Positions 18,873 to 27,790 are shown, numbered from the stretch's first letter. The stretch: DNA of 64,000 nucleotides from DASZVB01 sp035545855 (GCA_035545855.1 DASZXK010000045.1:23657-87656), one strand, 5' to 3'. The notes: generated from the letters alone by a model not told the origin. A program made the numbers and translations.

Positions 18873-20141
18873 ATGCTTGGGAGTTGGACTTGGACTGGCA
18901 TCGGGGCGATCGCTCTCGGCGTCGCGTACGTCGGCGCGTGTTCGGCGTCCGCGGGCTCCGCCGACGGTGACGGGAACGGCGGGACCGGCACCGGCAGCAC
19001 GAACGGCGCCGGCGGGAACCTGTTCGAGACCGGCGGGGACAACGGCGGCGGCTTCGGCAACGTCGTCGGGAACGGCAGCACGACGGGCATGGGCGGCAAC
19101 GCGAGCTGCAACTCGGAAGTGCACGAGGGCGAGCGCGCTCCTCTCGACCTGTACTTCATCCTCGACAAGTCCGGCTCGATGAACGAGGACGTCACGGGCG
19201 GAACGAAGTGGTCCACCGTGACCGGGGCGCTCATCAGCTTCCTGCAGGATCCGGCGAACGCCGACATCGGCTCCGGCATCGAGTTCTTCCCGTCCGTCGA
19301 CCCGAACGCGCCGACGACGTGTCAGACGACGGCCGACTGCACGAACGCGGCCGGGAACTACGGCACCTGCACGGGGCCGAACCTCTTCGGCTTCTGTCTC
19401 TTCTGCTACTGCTCGCTCGCGGACGCGTGTCTCACGGGCGCATACGTCCCCGCGGTTCCGCTCGCGCTTCCGCCGAACCCAGGGCCCGTCGTCGCTGCCA
19501 TCCAGGGCATGGGCCCCGGAGGCGGTACGCCGACGCGCCCCGCGCTCGAGGGCGGGATGAGCTACGCGACGCAGTGGGCGTCGCAGCACCCCGACCGCAC
19601 CACGGTCATCGTACTCGCGACGGACGGCGATCCGACGGGCTGTCAGACGAACAGCGTGCAGGACGTCGCGAACATCGCGGCGAACGGGTTCTCGCAGAGC
19701 AACATCCGCACGTTCGTCATCGGCGTGGGGAGCTCGCTCACCGCGCTGAACCAGGTCGCGCAGGCCGGTGGGACGAACCAGGCCTACGTGCTCGACACCG
19801 GCGGGGACGTCGCGAAGGCCTTCGCGGACGCCCTCGCGTCGATCTACGGCGAGGCAGCAAGCTGCGACTTCAAGGTGCCCGAGAAGAACACCGACGGCAC
19901 CCCGATCAACCGGCAGCAGGTGAACGTGCAGTTCACGCCGAAGGGCGGCGCGGCGGGTCAACTGCTTCGCACGTACAGCGGCACCGCGGCCGACTGCGGC
20001 ACCGACCCTGGCTGGTACGCCGACAATCCCGACAGCCCGACGGTCATCAGCATGTGCCCCGCGAGCTGCGACGCGCTGAAGGCGGGCGGGCGAGTGGAAG
20101 TCGCCCTCGGTTGCCAGCCCACGCAGCACAAGCCGAAGTGA
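18873..20141 (+). CDS. VWA-domain lipoprotein
   Basis: The 422-aa protein has a signal peptide ending in a lipobox-like YVGAC, a Gly/Asn/Thr linker, then a von Willebrand A domain of about 200 residues. The metal-binding MIDAS motif is intact: Asp98-x-Ser100-x-Ser102 (DKSGSM), with VIVLATDGDP later on. A pair-rich Cys region (CQTTADCTNAAGNYGTC) is inserted in the fold, probably disulfide-bonded outside the cell. VWA domains of this kind bind protein partners through Mg2+. The partner is unknown. The 202-base gap before it contains no clear promoter. Confidence 0.88.
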   Translation: MLGSWTWTGIGAIALGVAYVGACSASAGSADGDGNGGTGTGSTNGAGGNLFETGGDNGGGFGNVVGNGSTTGMGGNASCNSEVHEGERAPLDLYFILDKSGSMNEDVTGGTKWSTVTGALISFLQDPANADIGSGIEFFPSVDPNAPTTCQTTADCTNAAGNYGTCTGPNLFGFCLFCYCSLADACLTGAYVPAVPLALPPNPGPVVAAIQGMGPGGGTPTRPALEGGMSYATQWASQHPDRTTVIVLATDGDPTGCQTNSVQDVANIAANGFSQSNIRTFVIGVGSSLTALNQVAQAGGTNQAYVLDTGGDVAKAFADALASIYGEAASCDFKVPEKNTDGTPINRQQVNVQFTPKGGAAGQLLRTYSGTAADCGTDPGWYADNPDSPTVISMCPASCDALKAGGRVEVALGCQPTQHKPK

Positions 20142-20171
20142 GCTCGCGTCGTCGCTCGCTCGCTCCCCGCT

Positions 20172-21350
20172 TCAGTCGGGGAACGCCGCGCCGTCCGTGA
20201 TCGCCTTCCGGTTCCGGATGAGCGCGGCGGGCTTGTTCACGACGAGCACGCCGCGCATCTTCCCGGCGCGGCCGTAGATCGCGACGAGGTTTCGGTCCTT
20301 CACCGAGCCCTCGAGCACCTTCAGGGCGTCGTTCGGGGCCACTCGCCCGGCGAACTGGATCTTCGCGTCGTACTGATCCGACCAGAAGTACGGCACCGTG
20401 GCGAGCGGCGGCGCCGCGTCTCCGTCCAGGAGCGACGCGACGGCGGCGGACGCTTGCTCGACCGCGCTCGTCCAGTGCTCGACGCGCATCCGCTCGCCGA
20501 AGAGCGCGTTTTCGAATCGAACCACGTCGCCGCACGCGACGATTCCCGGGACGTTCGTCCGGAGGCGCGAGTCGCAGAGCACGCCGCCGTCGAGCGCGAC
20601 GCCGGAGCCCTCGAGCCACGCGGTGTTCGGGACGACGCCGATGCCGACGACGACGAGCTCCGCGAAAACCACCGAGCCGTCCGAGAGACGGAGCCCTTCC
20701 ACGTCACGCTCGCCGACGAATCCGGAGACCCCGGAGGACGTCCGCACGTCCACGCCCTCGGCGCGGTGCATCTCGACGATCTCCCGGGCCATCGTCTCGC
20801 CGATCGCCGGCGCGAGGGGGAGCGGAAGCGCCTCCACGACGGTGACGTCCAGCCCGAGCGCGCGACACGACGCGGCGACCTCGAGCCCGACGTATCCGCC
20901 GCCCACGATCGCGACGCGGGGCTTCTTCCCGAGCTCTTCCCGGATCCGGAGCGCGTCGTCGAGCGTGCGGAGCACGTGCACGCCGGAGAGCGCGTCCATG
21001 CCGGGGAGCTTCCGCGGCGCGGCGCCCGTCGCGACGACGAGGCCGTCGAACGGCACGCTCGTCCCGTCGTCGAGAGAGACGCGGCGAGCACCGACGTCGA
21101 GTGACGTCGCTCGCCTTCCCAGGCGGAGATCGGCGCCGAGCGCGTCGTAGTTCGCCTTGAGCGCCGTCCGGTCCGGCGTCCACTCGCCGCGGAGGACCTG
21201 CTTCGAGAGCGGCGGACGATCGTAGGGAAGTCGCGACTCCTCGCCGATCCACGTGAGCGTGCCGTCGAAGCCCCGCCGCCGGAGTGCATCGACGGCGCGG
21301 AGACCCGCGAGCGACGCTCCGACGACGACGATCGATCGCGGCGCGCTCAT
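20172..21350 (-). CDS. FAD-dependent ferredoxin reductase (rubredoxin/ferredoxin reductase family)
   Basis: The 392-aa flavoprotein has two dinucleotide-binding motifs, VVVGASLAGLRA near the start for FAD and VAIVGGGYVGLE near residue 150 for NAD(P)H, and the ACGDVVRFEN motif and a C-terminal reductase dimerisation domain of the AlkT/CamA/BphA4 group. It is separated by 8 bases from the ferredoxin gene upstream, so the pair forms the electron chain NAD(P)H to FAD to ferredoxin. The likely acceptor is the AlkB hydroxylase divergent from them. I start at ATG 21350, where similarity begins; an upstream in-frame ATG at 21392 would add 14 unlikely residues overlapping the ferredoxin gene. Confidence 0.92.
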   Translation of the reverse strand: MSAPRSIVVVGASLAGLRAVDALRRRGFDGTLTWIGEESRLPYDRPPLSKQVLRGEWTPDRTALKANYDALGADLRLGRRATSLDVGARRVSLDDGTSVPFDGLVVATGAAPRKLPGMDALSGVHVLRTLDDALRIREELGKKPRVAIVGGGYVGLEVAASCRALGLDVTVVEALPLPLAPAIGETMAREIVEMHRAEGVDVRTSSGVSGFVGERDVEGLRLSDGSVVFAELVVVGIGVVPNTAWLEGSGVALDGGVLCDSRLRTNVPGIVACGDVVRFENALFGERMRVEHWTSAVEQASAAVASLLDGDAAPPLATVPYFWSDQYDAKIQFAGRVAPNDALKVLEGSVKDRNLVAIYGRAGKMRGVLVVNKPAALIRNRKAITDGAAFPD

Positions 21351-21358
21351 CGGGCGCT

Positions 21359-21550
21359 TCAGCCCTCCACCTGGATCGCGCCCGTGGGGCATTCGCGCAC
21401 GGCGCGCTCGACCTTCCCGCGGAGCGCTTCTTCCGGCTCTTCCTTCAGGATGTAGAGGAAGCCGTCGTCGCGGATCTCGAACACCTCGGGCGCTGCCTCG
21501 GTGCAGAGGCCGTGACTCTGGCAGACGTCGAAATCGACAATGATCTTCAT
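21359..21550 (-). CDS. [3Fe-4S]-type ferredoxin
   Basis: The 63-aa protein has Cys10, His13, Cys16 and Cys54 (VCQSHGLC ... ECPTGAI). His in place of the second cluster Cys is the mark of the small one-cluster ferredoxins that serve P450s, usually as [3Fe-4S]. Here no P450 is nearby; the reductase follows directly and alkB is divergent. Use with AlkB is unusual, since classical AlkB takes electrons from rubredoxin. Confidence 0.92.
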   Translation of the reverse strand: MKIIVDFDVCQSHGLCTEAAPEVFEIRDDGFLYILKEEPEEALRGKVERAVRECPTGAIQVEG

Positions 21551-21639
21551 TGCTTTACCCTCAATCGGCTCGATAGACCGGCCGGCACCGAGCGGCAATC
21601 CCGGCGGCGGAGGCTCAGATACCGGCCGGTTGACCAAAC

Positions 21640-21653
21640 ATACGGCTTCGTAT
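21640..21653. promoter_or_regulatory. dyad operator copy 1 (ATACGGCTTCGTAT)
   Basis: ATACG and CGTAT are exact inverse copies around GCTT. It lies 90 bases before the ferredoxin start and 101 bases before alkB. The second copy begins 27 bases on. The spacing and symmetry suit a TetR-type dimer pair controlling both directions. Confidence 0.65.
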
Positions 21654-21661
21654 TTGAGACG

Positions 21662-21689
21662 TTGACATACGGGTCCGTATCTGAAGAAT
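21662..21689 (+). promoter_or_regulatory. candidate -35/-10 promoter for alkB
   Basis: TTGACA at 21662-21667 is a perfect -35 match; AAGAAT at 21684-21689 agrees at four of six positions with TATAAT at a 16-base spacing. Dyad copy 2 fills the spacer, so a bound repressor would block polymerase. Confidence 0.5.
21667..21680. promoter_or_regulatory. dyad operator copy 2 (ATACGGGTCCGTAT)
   Basis: ATACGG and CCGTAT are perfect inverse repeats around GT. It falls between the candidate -35 and -10 of alkB and matches copy 1 at eleven of fourteen positions. Confidence 0.65.
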
Positions 21690-21740
21690 TGAGTGAAGTC
21701 CAGCGTGCCCCGTCGCACGTGTCCCGTGGAGGCGCTCCGC

Positions 21741-22913
21741 ATGTCTCGAGCTCTCGCTGCCTTTCAGCCCGCGAACACACCGAAGGTGACCGTCGCGCGG
21801 ACGTTCGCGCTTCACCTCTGGGCGTTCGTGCTGCCGCTCGTGAATTTCGCGTTCCTCTTCACGGGGCCGCACTCCTGGTGGTCGGCGCTGCTCTGGACGA
21901 CGCCCATCTGGGTCCTCGTGCTGATGGACAACGGCGCGCCGCCGGATCACCGGCAGCCGCCGGACGACCTCCCGTCCTGGCCGTTCGACTTGCAGGTGTA
22001 TCTCCTGGTCGCTCTCCAGCTCGTGAACCACGTGATGCTCGGAGTGATGGCGACGCGGCTCTCCGTCGGGACGCTCCCCGCCGCCATGACGGCTCTGGCG
22101 AACCTCTTCGCCGTCATGGTCGTGAGCGGGACGACGGCGGGTTACTCCGGCATCGTCGTCGCGCACGAGCTCGTCCACCGGCGCGGCCGCGTGGAGCACT
22201 TCCTCGGCCGCCTGCTCCTCATGTTCGTCTGCTACGAGCAGTTCGCGACGGAGCACGTCCGCGGCCACCACCCGCGCCTCGGCACGTCGGAAGACCCCGC
22301 CACCGCCCGGTACGGGGAGAATCTCACGGATTTCATGAAGCGCACCATCCCCGCGCAGTTCAAGAGCGCGTGGCGCCTCGAGAAGATCCGGCTCGGCGAC
22401 GAGCGCATGAAGAACACGGATCCCCGGATGCTCCGGCACCGCGTGCTCCAGGGCGTCGTCGCGGAGGTCTTCATCCTCGCCGGCTATCTCGTCCTCGGCG
22501 GGCCGCTTGCACTCGTGTTCTTCCTCCTCCAGTCCCGTTCGGCGGTCGTCCTCCTCGAGACGGTGAATTACATCGAGCACTGGGGCATCACGCGCGCGAC
22601 CCGCACCGTGACTCCGGCGGACTCCTGGGACACGGACAACGCCTTCACGCTCCGGACGCTCGTCGGGCTCTCGCGTCACGCGGACCACCACGCGCAGGCG
22701 TCGCGTCCGTATCAGGCGCTCCGCTACTTCGAGCAGTCTCCGAAGATGCCGCTCGGCTACTACGGCACCATTCTTCTCGCGATGATGCGGAACGAGAAGT
22801 ACCAGGAGTACGCGAAGGCCGAGCTCCAGCGCCGCGGCCTCGGCCCGTTCCGCGCCGCGAGCGACGCGAACTCGAGCTCGCGAGATTTCCCCACCGGCGC
22901 GCTCGCCGTCTGA
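21741..22913 (+). CDS. alkB: alkane 1-monooxygenase (AlkB-type membrane di-iron hydroxylase)
   Basis: The 390-aa membrane enzyme carries the conserved histidine boxes HELVH at 142-146, EHVRGHH at 171-177, NYIEHWG at 276-282 and HADHH at 313-317, which bind two irons, and about six membrane helices. It inserts oxygen at the end of alkanes or fatty-acyl chains. ATG 21741 has a GGAGG site 8 bases upstream, so I prefer it to an in-frame start at 21693. Ferredoxin and reductase genes diverge from it across a 190-base regulatory region. No rubredoxin gene is near. Confidence 0.93.
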   Translation: MSRALAAFQPANTPKVTVARTFALHLWAFVLPLVNFAFLFTGPHSWWSALLWTTPIWVLVLMDNGAPPDHRQPPDDLPSWPFDLQVYLLVALQLVNHVMLGVMATRLSVGTLPAAMTALANLFAVMVVSGTTAGYSGIVVAHELVHRRGRVEHFLGRLLLMFVCYEQFATEHVRGHHPRLGTSEDPATARYGENLTDFMKRTIPAQFKSAWRLEKIRLGDERMKNTDPRMLRHRVLQGVVAEVFILAGYLVLGGPLALVFFLLQSRSAVVLLETVNYIEHWGITRATRTVTPADSWDTDNAFTLRTLVGLSRHADHHAQASRPYQALRYFEQSPKMPLGYYGTILLAMMRNEKYQEYAKAELQRRGLGPFRAASDANSSSRDFPTGALAV

Positions 22914-22940
22914 GCCGCCTTGCCCGCGGACGGAGTGCCG

Positions 22941-23213
22941 TCAGCCGGCCTTCGCTCCCAGGAACGTGACGCCGAGTACGACGAAGAGGAGGCCCGCGCC
23001 TCGCTTGATCCAGTGCGGGGGAACGGCCCGGGCGAGCGCGTCTCCTCCGAGCACGGCGAGCGCGGAGGTCGTCACGAGGGCGAGGGCCGACCCCGCGAAC
23101 ACGGCCCAGCGAGAGCGCTCCGTCGCGAGCGCCAGGGTCGCGAGCTGGGTCTTGTCGCCGAGTTCCGCGAGGAAGATCGCGAGATACGTCGAGCCGAGGA
23201 GCTTCCAGTCCAT
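22941..23213 (-). CDS. TMEM165/GDT1 (UPF0016) family half protein
   Basis: The 90-aa membrane protein has three helices and one copy of the family signature, AELGDKTQLATLAL. Most bacterial members carry two such copies in about 190 residues and export Mn2+ or other divalent cations; single-copy forms are known and are thought to pair up. No second half is next to it here, so it would have to act as a homodimer or with a distant partner. It is convergent with alkB. Confidence 0.8.
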   Translation of the reverse strand: MDWKLLGSTYLAIFLAELGDKTQLATLALATERSRWAVFAGSALALVTTSALAVLGGDALARAVPPHWIKRGAGLLFVVLGVTFLGAKAG

Positions 23214-23240
23214 CGGCGCGGAGCGTAGCAGGGCCCGGCT

Positions 23241-24668
23241 TCAGCGGAGGACGGTGAGGTTCAGGACCGCGAACCCGCGCGGCGCGATCGTCACCGCCTG
23301 ACGTTTCCGGACGCCGCGTGCCTCCAGGTCCACCCAGTGGGTGCCCGGCGCGACGCGGACCCGCCCGATGGCGACCCGGGCCGGGAGCGTCGCCCAGCTC
23401 CGGGTGTCGGGCGTGTCGACGGCGGTGAGCGTGGCCTGCGTCCCGAGCGAGAGCAGCGCACCGACGATGCCGCCGCCGCTGCCTCGCCGGACGGCTTCTC
23501 CCGCCGCCACGCGGGTGATCATGCGCGTGATGGCGGACGCGATGACCGCACCTTTTGCGTCCTCCCAGGCCTTCCGCGCTTCCTCGTCGACCGCGAGGGT
23601 TCCTTCGAGGCGCTGCCAGGCGCCGTCCAGCGCGAAGCCAGGCGTCTCGTAGGCGCCGCGGCCTTTGCCGAGCTCGGGGTAGTTCACCCAGGTGACGAGC
23701 CCTTGCGCCGCGAGGTAGTTCGCTCGCGAGGCGTCCGTCGGCGAGAGCGCGCCGCTCACGTAGGTGAGCGCGAGACCGATGGGGATCCGTTTCGCGACCT
23801 TGGCCGGCACCCGGCCGAAATTCACGACGACGAGGATCTCCCCGCTCTCGTCGTCGGGCGGGGGAGAGGACGGCTCCGCCGGAGGAGCGTCCGGGGCGGC
23901 GTCCGCCTTGCGTTCTCCCGCGACTTCCCGGAGGCGCGGCGTCCGGTAGGACCCGATCGCGAGGAGCCGCTTCACCGGATCGGACAGCGACTCGAACGCG
24001 CCGTACTGGAGCGCTTCGTCGTAGAAGCGGAGGGCCTCGTCGGGCTTTCCCGATTTCTCGAACGCGAAACCGGCCAGATAGCTCCCCGGGCCCGTGAGGC
24101 TCGCGCCCTGGTTCTCGTGTTCGGCCACGAACTTCTGCATGACCGCGAGGCGCCGCGCCTCGATCCTCGCGCCGTTCAGATCCGCGCGAACCAGGTAGCT
24201 CACCAGGTTCATCGTGTTGATCATGAGCTTCTCGTACGTGGGCGCCTTGTACGCGCCGGTGTCGTCCGAGAAGAGGTAGCGGCCGATGTCCGCCATCGCG
24301 CCGCGCGAGAGGTCGAGCACCTCGATCTGCTTGTCGGCGAGCTCGAGGTCGCGGCTCGACCACTGGTACTCGGCCGGCGCGCGCTCGCGGCTCTCGGACG
24401 CGACTTCCTGGAGCACCATCGCCCGGTCGAGGAGGAAGAGCGAGGCGTCCCCGGAGATCTTCGCCGGGGCGTCCTTCGCGGACGCGACGTCGAGCCGCTC
24501 GTTCAGCAGGCGGAGCGCTTCCTTCGGCCGTCCGGCGTCGAGCGCGTTCCTCGCGCCCTCCGTCTCGGCGGCGTGGCCGGCGCAGCCCAGCGCGAAGGCC
24601 GCCGCGAGCGCCAGCGAGAGCCGCGAATGCCGCGGCGCTCCGCTCCCGTTCGTCGCGACACCGGGCAT
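23241..24668 (-). CDS. COG3014-like lipoprotein next to lpoB
   Basis: The 475-aa protein has a signal and lipobox-like ALGCAGH. The first half is helical with TPR-like repeats (DAGRPKEALRLLNERL, KSGKPDEALRFYDEAL); a Pro/Ala stretch follows at about 275, then a beta-rich half with the phrase ILVVVNFGRVPAKVAKRIPIG and a final PEGA-like strand set. Proteins of this make-up are often encoded beside LpoB, as here (17 bases downstream). A role in supporting peptidoglycan synthases at the outer membrane is inferred from that pairing only. Start at ATG 24668. Confidence 0.75.
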   Translation of the reverse strand: MPGVATNGSGAPRHSRLSLALAAAFALGCAGHAAETEGARNALDAGRPKEALRLLNERLDVASAKDAPAKISGDASLFLLDRAMVLQEVASESRERAPAEYQWSSRDLELADKQIEVLDLSRGAMADIGRYLFSDDTGAYKAPTYEKLMINTMNLVSYLVRADLNGARIEARRLAVMQKFVAEHENQGASLTGPGSYLAGFAFEKSGKPDEALRFYDEALQYGAFESLSDPVKRLLAIGSYRTPRLREVAGERKADAAPDAPPAEPSSPPPDDESGEILVVVNFGRVPAKVAKRIPIGLALTYVSGALSPTDASRANYLAAQGLVTWVNYPELGKGRGAYETPGFALDGAWQRLEGTLAVDEEARKAWEDAKGAVIASAITRMITRVAAGEAVRRGSGGGIVGALLSLGTQATLTAVDTPDTRSWATLPARVAIGRVRVAPGTHWVDLEARGVRKRQAVTIAPRGFAVLNLTVLR

Positions 24669-24685
24669 GCCGGCTCGCCCCTCGT

Positions 24686-25288
24686 TCAGCGGACGAGCGC
24701 CTTGGTGACGCTCGCCTTGTTCTGGAAGAGGATTTCGCCGGTCTCCGCCTCCAGCACCTGCATGAACAGCGTGTACTGGACGCGTCGCTCGTCGTCGCGC
24801 CGCTCGTCGTTCGCGAACACCTTGCCGGTCACGAAGTACTTCGCGCCGACCTGACGCCCCCATTTGGAGACCGTGCTCTGGTCGAAGGCGTCCGTGTTCT
24901 GGCGCTTCACCTCTTCCACGAGGGCACCCTGGTTCTCGTGACTGATGACGCGCACGTGCCCGCCGTTGATGAGGACCGTCTCCACGTCGCTGATGAGCGA
25001 GTCGAGCGCGCTGTCGATGTGCTCGGAGGTGTCGTTCCGGATGGGAAGCACCGCGAGCGTCGGCCGGTTTTCGCCCTGCCATCGCTGGACCACGGCCGAC
25101 CCCTGGAGCGCGTCCATGTTGTCGTGGAGCATCTTCTGCAGGTCCCGGCGGTCGAGGCCGGTGCCCATGGCTTCCTCGTCGAGCCCCGCGACTTCCTCGC
25201 CGCGCACGGGCGTCGGCTTGCCGCAGCCGGCCGCGGCGAGCGCGACCAGCGAAACCAGCATCAAAGGCGTTCGGTGGATGCGGATCAT
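24686..25288 (-). CDS. lpoB: penicillin-binding-protein activator LpoB-like lipoprotein
   Basis: The 200-aa lipoprotein has a clear lipobox (AAAGC). After a flexible linker, the segment PTLAVLPIRNDTSEHID starts the LpoB fold, followed by SDVETVLINGGHVRVI and GAKYFVTGKVF. LpoB-type proteins reach from the outer membrane to activate bifunctional peptidoglycan synthases. The partner synthase is not in the window. The next gene downstream (same strand) is the COG3014-like lipoprotein; upstream is jag, 15 bases away, so this pair may be cotranscribed with the rpmH cluster. Confidence 0.88.
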   Translation of the reverse strand: MIRIHRTPLMLVSLVALAAAGCGKPTPVRGEEVAGLDEEAMGTGLDRRDLQKMLHDNMDALQGSAVVQRWQGENRPTLAVLPIRNDTSEHIDSALDSLISDVETVLINGGHVRVISHENQGALVEEVKRQNTDAFDQSTVSKWGRQVGAKYFVTGKVFANDERRDDERRVQYTLFMQVLEAETGEILFQNKASVTKALVR

Positions 25289-25303
25289 GGTCTCCTCCAG
25301 TGC

Positions 25304-25966
25304 TCAGCGGCGAACGGGGATGATCTGCACGCGGCGATCTTCGCCTTCGCCTTCGCTCTTGGTCACGACGCCCTCGAACTTCGCGAGCGCGAGGTGGATG
25401 ACGCGGCGATCCCGCGGGTTCATCGGCTCGAAGGTGATGATCTTCCCCTCCGTCACCGCCTGCTTGCCGAGCCGCTTCGCCATGGAGGCGAGGGTGTCGT
25501 CCCGGCGGCTGCGGTAGCCCTCCGCGTCCACGGTGACGTAGCGCTTCTCGAGCCCGGGGCGGTTCACGACGCGGTTCGTGAGGTACTGGAGCGCCCCGAG
25601 GACCTGGCCCTTCTTGCCGATGATCCGGCCGGAGTCCCGTCCGTTGATCTCGAGCTGTATCTCGAGGGGATCGTCCTGCTTCGGGCGCCGGAGCTCGACC
25701 TCACAGTCCATCTCCATCTCGTCGAGCACGTTCATCACGAACTCGAGCGCCTGCTGGGCACGCTCGTCGGGCTCCCACGGAGGGCCTTCGTCGCGTGGCT
25801 TCCGGTTCCGGCGCGGCTTCTGCTCGCCGTTCGTGGCGGCGGCGTCGGCGTTCTCCGCCGCCGCGCCGTTCCCTTCGGATCCACCTTCGCCTTCGCCGGC
25901 GTCCTCGGTCTCGTCTTCGTCGTCCCACCCGCCGTCGACGGTCACGTCATCATTCGGCTCGTTCAT
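25304..25966 (-). CDS. jag: Jag/KhpB RNA-binding protein
   Basis: The 220-aa protein has a 70-residue acidic, disordered start in place of the usual Jag-N domain, then a KH domain with GxxG loop (GRIIGKKGQVLGALQ) and an R3H domain (NPRDRRVIHLALAKF). It binds RNA and in other bacteria works with KhpA in cell-division and envelope control. Its place directly after yidC is the typical one. Confidence 0.93.
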   Translation of the reverse strand: MNEPNDDVTVDGGWDDEDETEDAGEGEGGSEGNGAAAENADAAATNGEQKPRRNRKPRDEGPPWEPDERAQQALEFVMNVLDEMEMDCEVELRRPKQDDPLEIQLEINGRDSGRIIGKKGQVLGALQYLTNRVVNRPGLEKRYVTVDAEGYRSRRDDTLASMAKRLGKQAVTEGKIITFEPMNPRDRRVIHLALAKFEGVVTKSEGEGEDRRVQIIPVRR

Positions 25967-25993
25967 GTTCAGGTCTCCCTCGCGCGGACCGGT

Positions 25994-27790
25994 TCAAGAT
26001 GCGCCGGCGCGCTTCGAATCTTTCTTCTCGGACTTCGGCGGAAGGGCCTTTTCGCCCTCGCCCTTCACCTTCACGGAAATGTTCCCCGAACCCGCCTGGG
26101 CCTTCCTGGCGAAGCGCTCCACCGACCACTGCTGCGTGATCGCGAGGACGCTGTTCGTGAACATGTAGACCCCGAGCCCCGCGGGCAAGAACAGCATGAA
26201 CACCGTGAACATCCCCGGCATCATGTACATCATCATCTTCTGCTGAACGGGGTCCCCGCCCTGCTGCGGCATCATCCGCTGCTGGACGAAATACGTTCCA
26301 CCGATGACGAACGGGAGGATGAACATCGGGTCGCTCTGGGAGAGGTCCGGGAACCAGAGGAACGGGATGTTGTAGAGCTCGACCGCCGTCTGCAGCGTCG
26401 TGTAGAGCGCGAACCAGACCGGCATCGACGCGAGCTGCGGCACGCACCCCTTGAACGGGTTCACGTTGTGCTTCCGCCAGAGCTCCATCTGGGCGAGGCC
26501 CCGCTGCTGCGGGTCGTCCTTGTACTTCTCGTTCAGCGCGTCCATCTCCGGCTTGATCTCGCGCATGCGGATCGTGTTCTTGAGGCCGGGGAGGGAGAGC
26601 GGGAACAGGAGCACCCGCGCCGTGACGGTGAGGACGATGATCGCGACGCCCCAGTTCGGGATGACGCTGTGGACCTTGAGGAGGAACGCGACGAGCACCT
26701 TCGCGATGAGCGCGAAGAAGCCGAGGTCGATGAGCTCGATGAGCCGGTGCTGGCCGCCGCCCGCCGTCGCGAGTATGTCTCGCTCCTTCGGCCCGATGTA
26801 CGAGAGCGCGACGTATTCCGCGGACTCGTTCGGGGCGAGCGTCTTCTCGGGGTAGGCGAGCCGGGCGCGGTACATGGCGCCGGCGCCCGGGTCCTCGGAT
26901 GCGTGCGCGTGGTGCGCCGAGTCCCAGCGCTGCTCGACGAGGAGGAGGCACTCCGGCGCCGCGGGGCCGCTCACCGGCGCGATCGCGTGGGAGAAGTAGG
27001 CGTTCGAGACGGCCGCGAACGCGGGCGCGCCCGGGACTCGGTGCCACTCTCCGCGGGGGTTCGACGCGCTCGGCGCGAACGCCTCGTCCTTGAACTTGGC
27101 CGGGTCGAAGTCGGCCGGGAGGAGGCGGACGGCCTTCCCCTCGTTCGGCATGCACTCGACGTGCGTCACGTACGGGCTGATGCGGAACATCTTGCCCTCG
27201 ACCTCGTGGCTCGTTCGCCAGGCGACCGTGTCGAGGGAGAGCGCGTGCGACATCGGACGCGACGCGACGTTCGTGATCTTCGTGCGGACCTCGAGCTCGT
27301 AGGGCCGGCCCGTCTCGCGGATCGTCTTCTCCAGGACGACGTCGGCGTCCTTGTAGGAGAAGTCGCACTCCTTGCCGTCCGCGCGGGTGAGCGCGTAGTC
27401 GACGGAGTCGTACTTCACGTTCCACGGCGCGTTCGGGGGCTCCGGACCTTCGCCGCGCAGGCGCGTGAAGAGCTGCTGACGGAACTCGTGTTCGTCGCCC
27501 GGGTCCGGCGTGGTGGAGATGTCGAGCGGCTCGCCCTTCTTCCGGTATTTCGCCGTGAGGAGCTGGTAGTGCGTGAGCGCGCCGCCGTGCGAACGGATCC
27601 GGGCGTGGGAGACGTCAGACCACAGATCGCACGTCTGCTCGGGCGCGCGGGTCGGAGCGACGAGGTGGGTTTCTCCACCGATGGGCTGGTGCTCGACGGA
27701 GTCCCCCTTCATCCACTTCTGCATCGAGAGGAACAGGAAGACGCCGGCGATGCCGAGCAGCAGGAAACGAAGGGAGCCGCCGCGATCCAT
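25994..27790 (-). CDS. yidC: membrane protein insertase YidC
   Basis: The 598-aa insertase has an N-terminal membrane helix (FLLLGIAGVFLFL), a large periplasmic P1 beta-domain (to about 370) typical of Gram-negative YidC, and the five-helix core with PVWFALYTTLQ and GLGVYMFTNSVLAITQQW. The cytoplasmic hairpin EIKPEMDALNEKYKDD and the conserved core Arg in TARVLLFPLS are present. It inserts proteins alone or with SecYEG. It overlaps nothing but sits 3 bases from yidD in the conserved cluster. Confidence 0.96.
   Translation of the reverse strand: MDRGGSLRFLLLGIAGVFLFLSMQKWMKGDSVEHQPIGGETHLVAPTRAPEQTCDLWSDVSHARIRSHGGALTHYQLLTAKYRKKGEPLDISTTPDPGDEHEFRQQLFTRLRGEGPEPPNAPWNVKYDSVDYALTRADGKECDFSYKDADVVLEKTIRETGRPYELEVRTKITNVASRPMSHALSLDTVAWRTSHEVEGKMFRISPYVTHVECMPNEGKAVRLLPADFDPAKFKDEAFAPSASNPRGEWHRVPGAPAFAAVSNAYFSHAIAPVSGPAAPECLLLVEQRWDSAHHAHASEDPGAGAMYRARLAYPEKTLAPNESAEYVALSYIGPKERDILATAGGGQHRLIELIDLGFFALIAKVLVAFLLKVHSVIPNWGVAIIVLTVTARVLLFPLSLPGLKNTIRMREIKPEMDALNEKYKDDPQQRGLAQMELWRKHNVNPFKGCVPQLASMPVWFALYTTLQTAVELYNIPFLWFPDLSQSDPMFILPFVIGGTYFVQQRMMPQQGGDPVQQKMMMYMMPGMFTVFMLFLPAGLGVYMFTNSVLAITQQWSVERFARKAQAGSGNISVKVKGEGEKALPPKSEKKDSKRAGAS

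Noticed and set aside
21693..21740. Upstream in-frame start for alkB
   Set aside because: It would extend the protein into the promoter region; the downstream ATG has a good ribosome site and the family start.
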